Assembly (NCBI RefSeq): GCF_031127835.1
Contig: NZ_JARXHX010000014.1
Location: 57,997-121,996, forward strand
Source: Pelagicoccus sp. SDUM812002
GTDB lineage: Bacteria; Verrucomicrobiota; Verrucomicrobiia; Opitutales; Opitutaceae
Length of the DNA: 64,000 bases
Direction of reading: 5' to 3'
A model generated the notes under the pieces. The model was given only the letters and a program-made list of their open reading frames with translations, searched no databases and was not told where the DNA came from. A program made the translations under genes and the position numbers. The stretch's first letter is position 1; each line of letters begins with the position of its first letter. This document shows positions 63,876 to 64,000 of this stretch, piece by piece.

Positions 63876-64000
63876 TCAACTTAGTAGATGCGTGTTAGAA
63901 ATTAGGCCTCGTCAGAAGAATTCGTGGGTTGATTCGGGTTCTGGAAGATCCCCAAGATTATGATAAAGACATACTTTCAGCGCTTTATAGGTTCTAAATC
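63876..64000. other. Window end, no certain gene
   Basis: 125 bp. On the minus strand one frame is open from the edge to a TGA at 63912-63914 for 29 codons. A second frame, closed upstream by a TGA, would encode a plausible tail ending NSSDEA. Neither is long enough to call. Confidence 0.3.

Overview
The window looks like a chromosomal segment of a free-living Verrucomicrobiota bacterium, most likely class Opitutae (Puniceicoccales/Opitutales, Pelagicoccus-like). The grounds are a Minf_1886-type protein (a family I know from Verrucomicrobia and Planctomycetes), a Gram-negative envelope (LptD, RND pump, lipid A-type acyltransferase, lipoproteins), sugar-oriented metabolism, and small REP-like hairpins between genes. 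That placement is inference. I see no rRNA, tRNA, CRISPR array, insertion sequence, integrase or phage gene. Coding density is high; the only gene-free stretch over 300 bp is at 45534-45905.

Layout. 1-5.4 kb: the end of an Hpt-like protein, then a minus-strand cluster of RND adaptor, RND pump and mog. 5.6-8.7 kb: Minf_1886 protein and a double M16 peptidase. 8.8-16.3 kb: PhoD-like protein, DUF4202 protein, GH2 beta-mannosidase, GPH-type sugar symporter and an exported RraA-like protein. 16.4-21.9 kb: a long minus-strand run lptD-rsmB-scpA-two small unknown genes-trxA. 22.1-29 kb: glgB, gntK, a large unknown lipoprotein, an SRPBCC protein, a DUF1294 protein and glk. 29.2-35.5 kb: a lone GvpF/L-like protein, a chemoreceptor, an LpxL-like acyltransferase and a hybrid histidine kinase. 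35.8-42.4 kb: pgi, ilvD, scpB, pheA and a Gfo/Idh/MocA oxidoreductase. 42.4-45.5 kb: a three-gene minus-strand operon of unknown function (TPR/PEGA membrane protein, GQQ-repeat exported protein, small exported protein). 45.9-48.5 kb: M48 lipoprotein peptidase and an ornithine-lipid-type acyltransferase pair (olsB-olsA). 48.6-53.3 kb: two small membrane proteins, nucleoside hydrolase, RecQ and an exported HAD phosphatase. 53.4-59.6 kb: D-2-hydroxyacid dehydrogenase, a TPR-AAA ATPase with a TPR membrane partner, and a LytTR/LytS-type two-component pair. 59.7-63.8 kb: a Tat-exported two-subunit molybdenum hydroxylase and an exported ADP-ribosylglycohydrolase-family protein.

How they fit together. 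Glk, Pgi, GlgB, GntK, beta-mannosidase and the GPH symporter suggest uptake and breakdown of plant or algal oligosaccharides with glycogen storage. LptD, the LpxL-like protein, OlsBA, the RND pump and the M48 peptidase serve envelope building and upkeep. ScpA and ScpB are encoded at separate sites and join SMC in chromosome condensation. Mog makes molybdenum cofactor, which the IorAB-like enzyme needs.

The most interesting unexplained items are: the GvpF/L-like protein without gas-vesicle genes; the translationally coupled TPR-AAA / TPR-membrane pair; the TPR-PEGA / GQQ-repeat / small exported protein operon; enzyme-family members lacking canonical active-site residues (PhoD-like, LpxL-like, nucleoside hydrolase); and a scattered REP-like hairpin family in which two copies differ by a compensating base-pair change.
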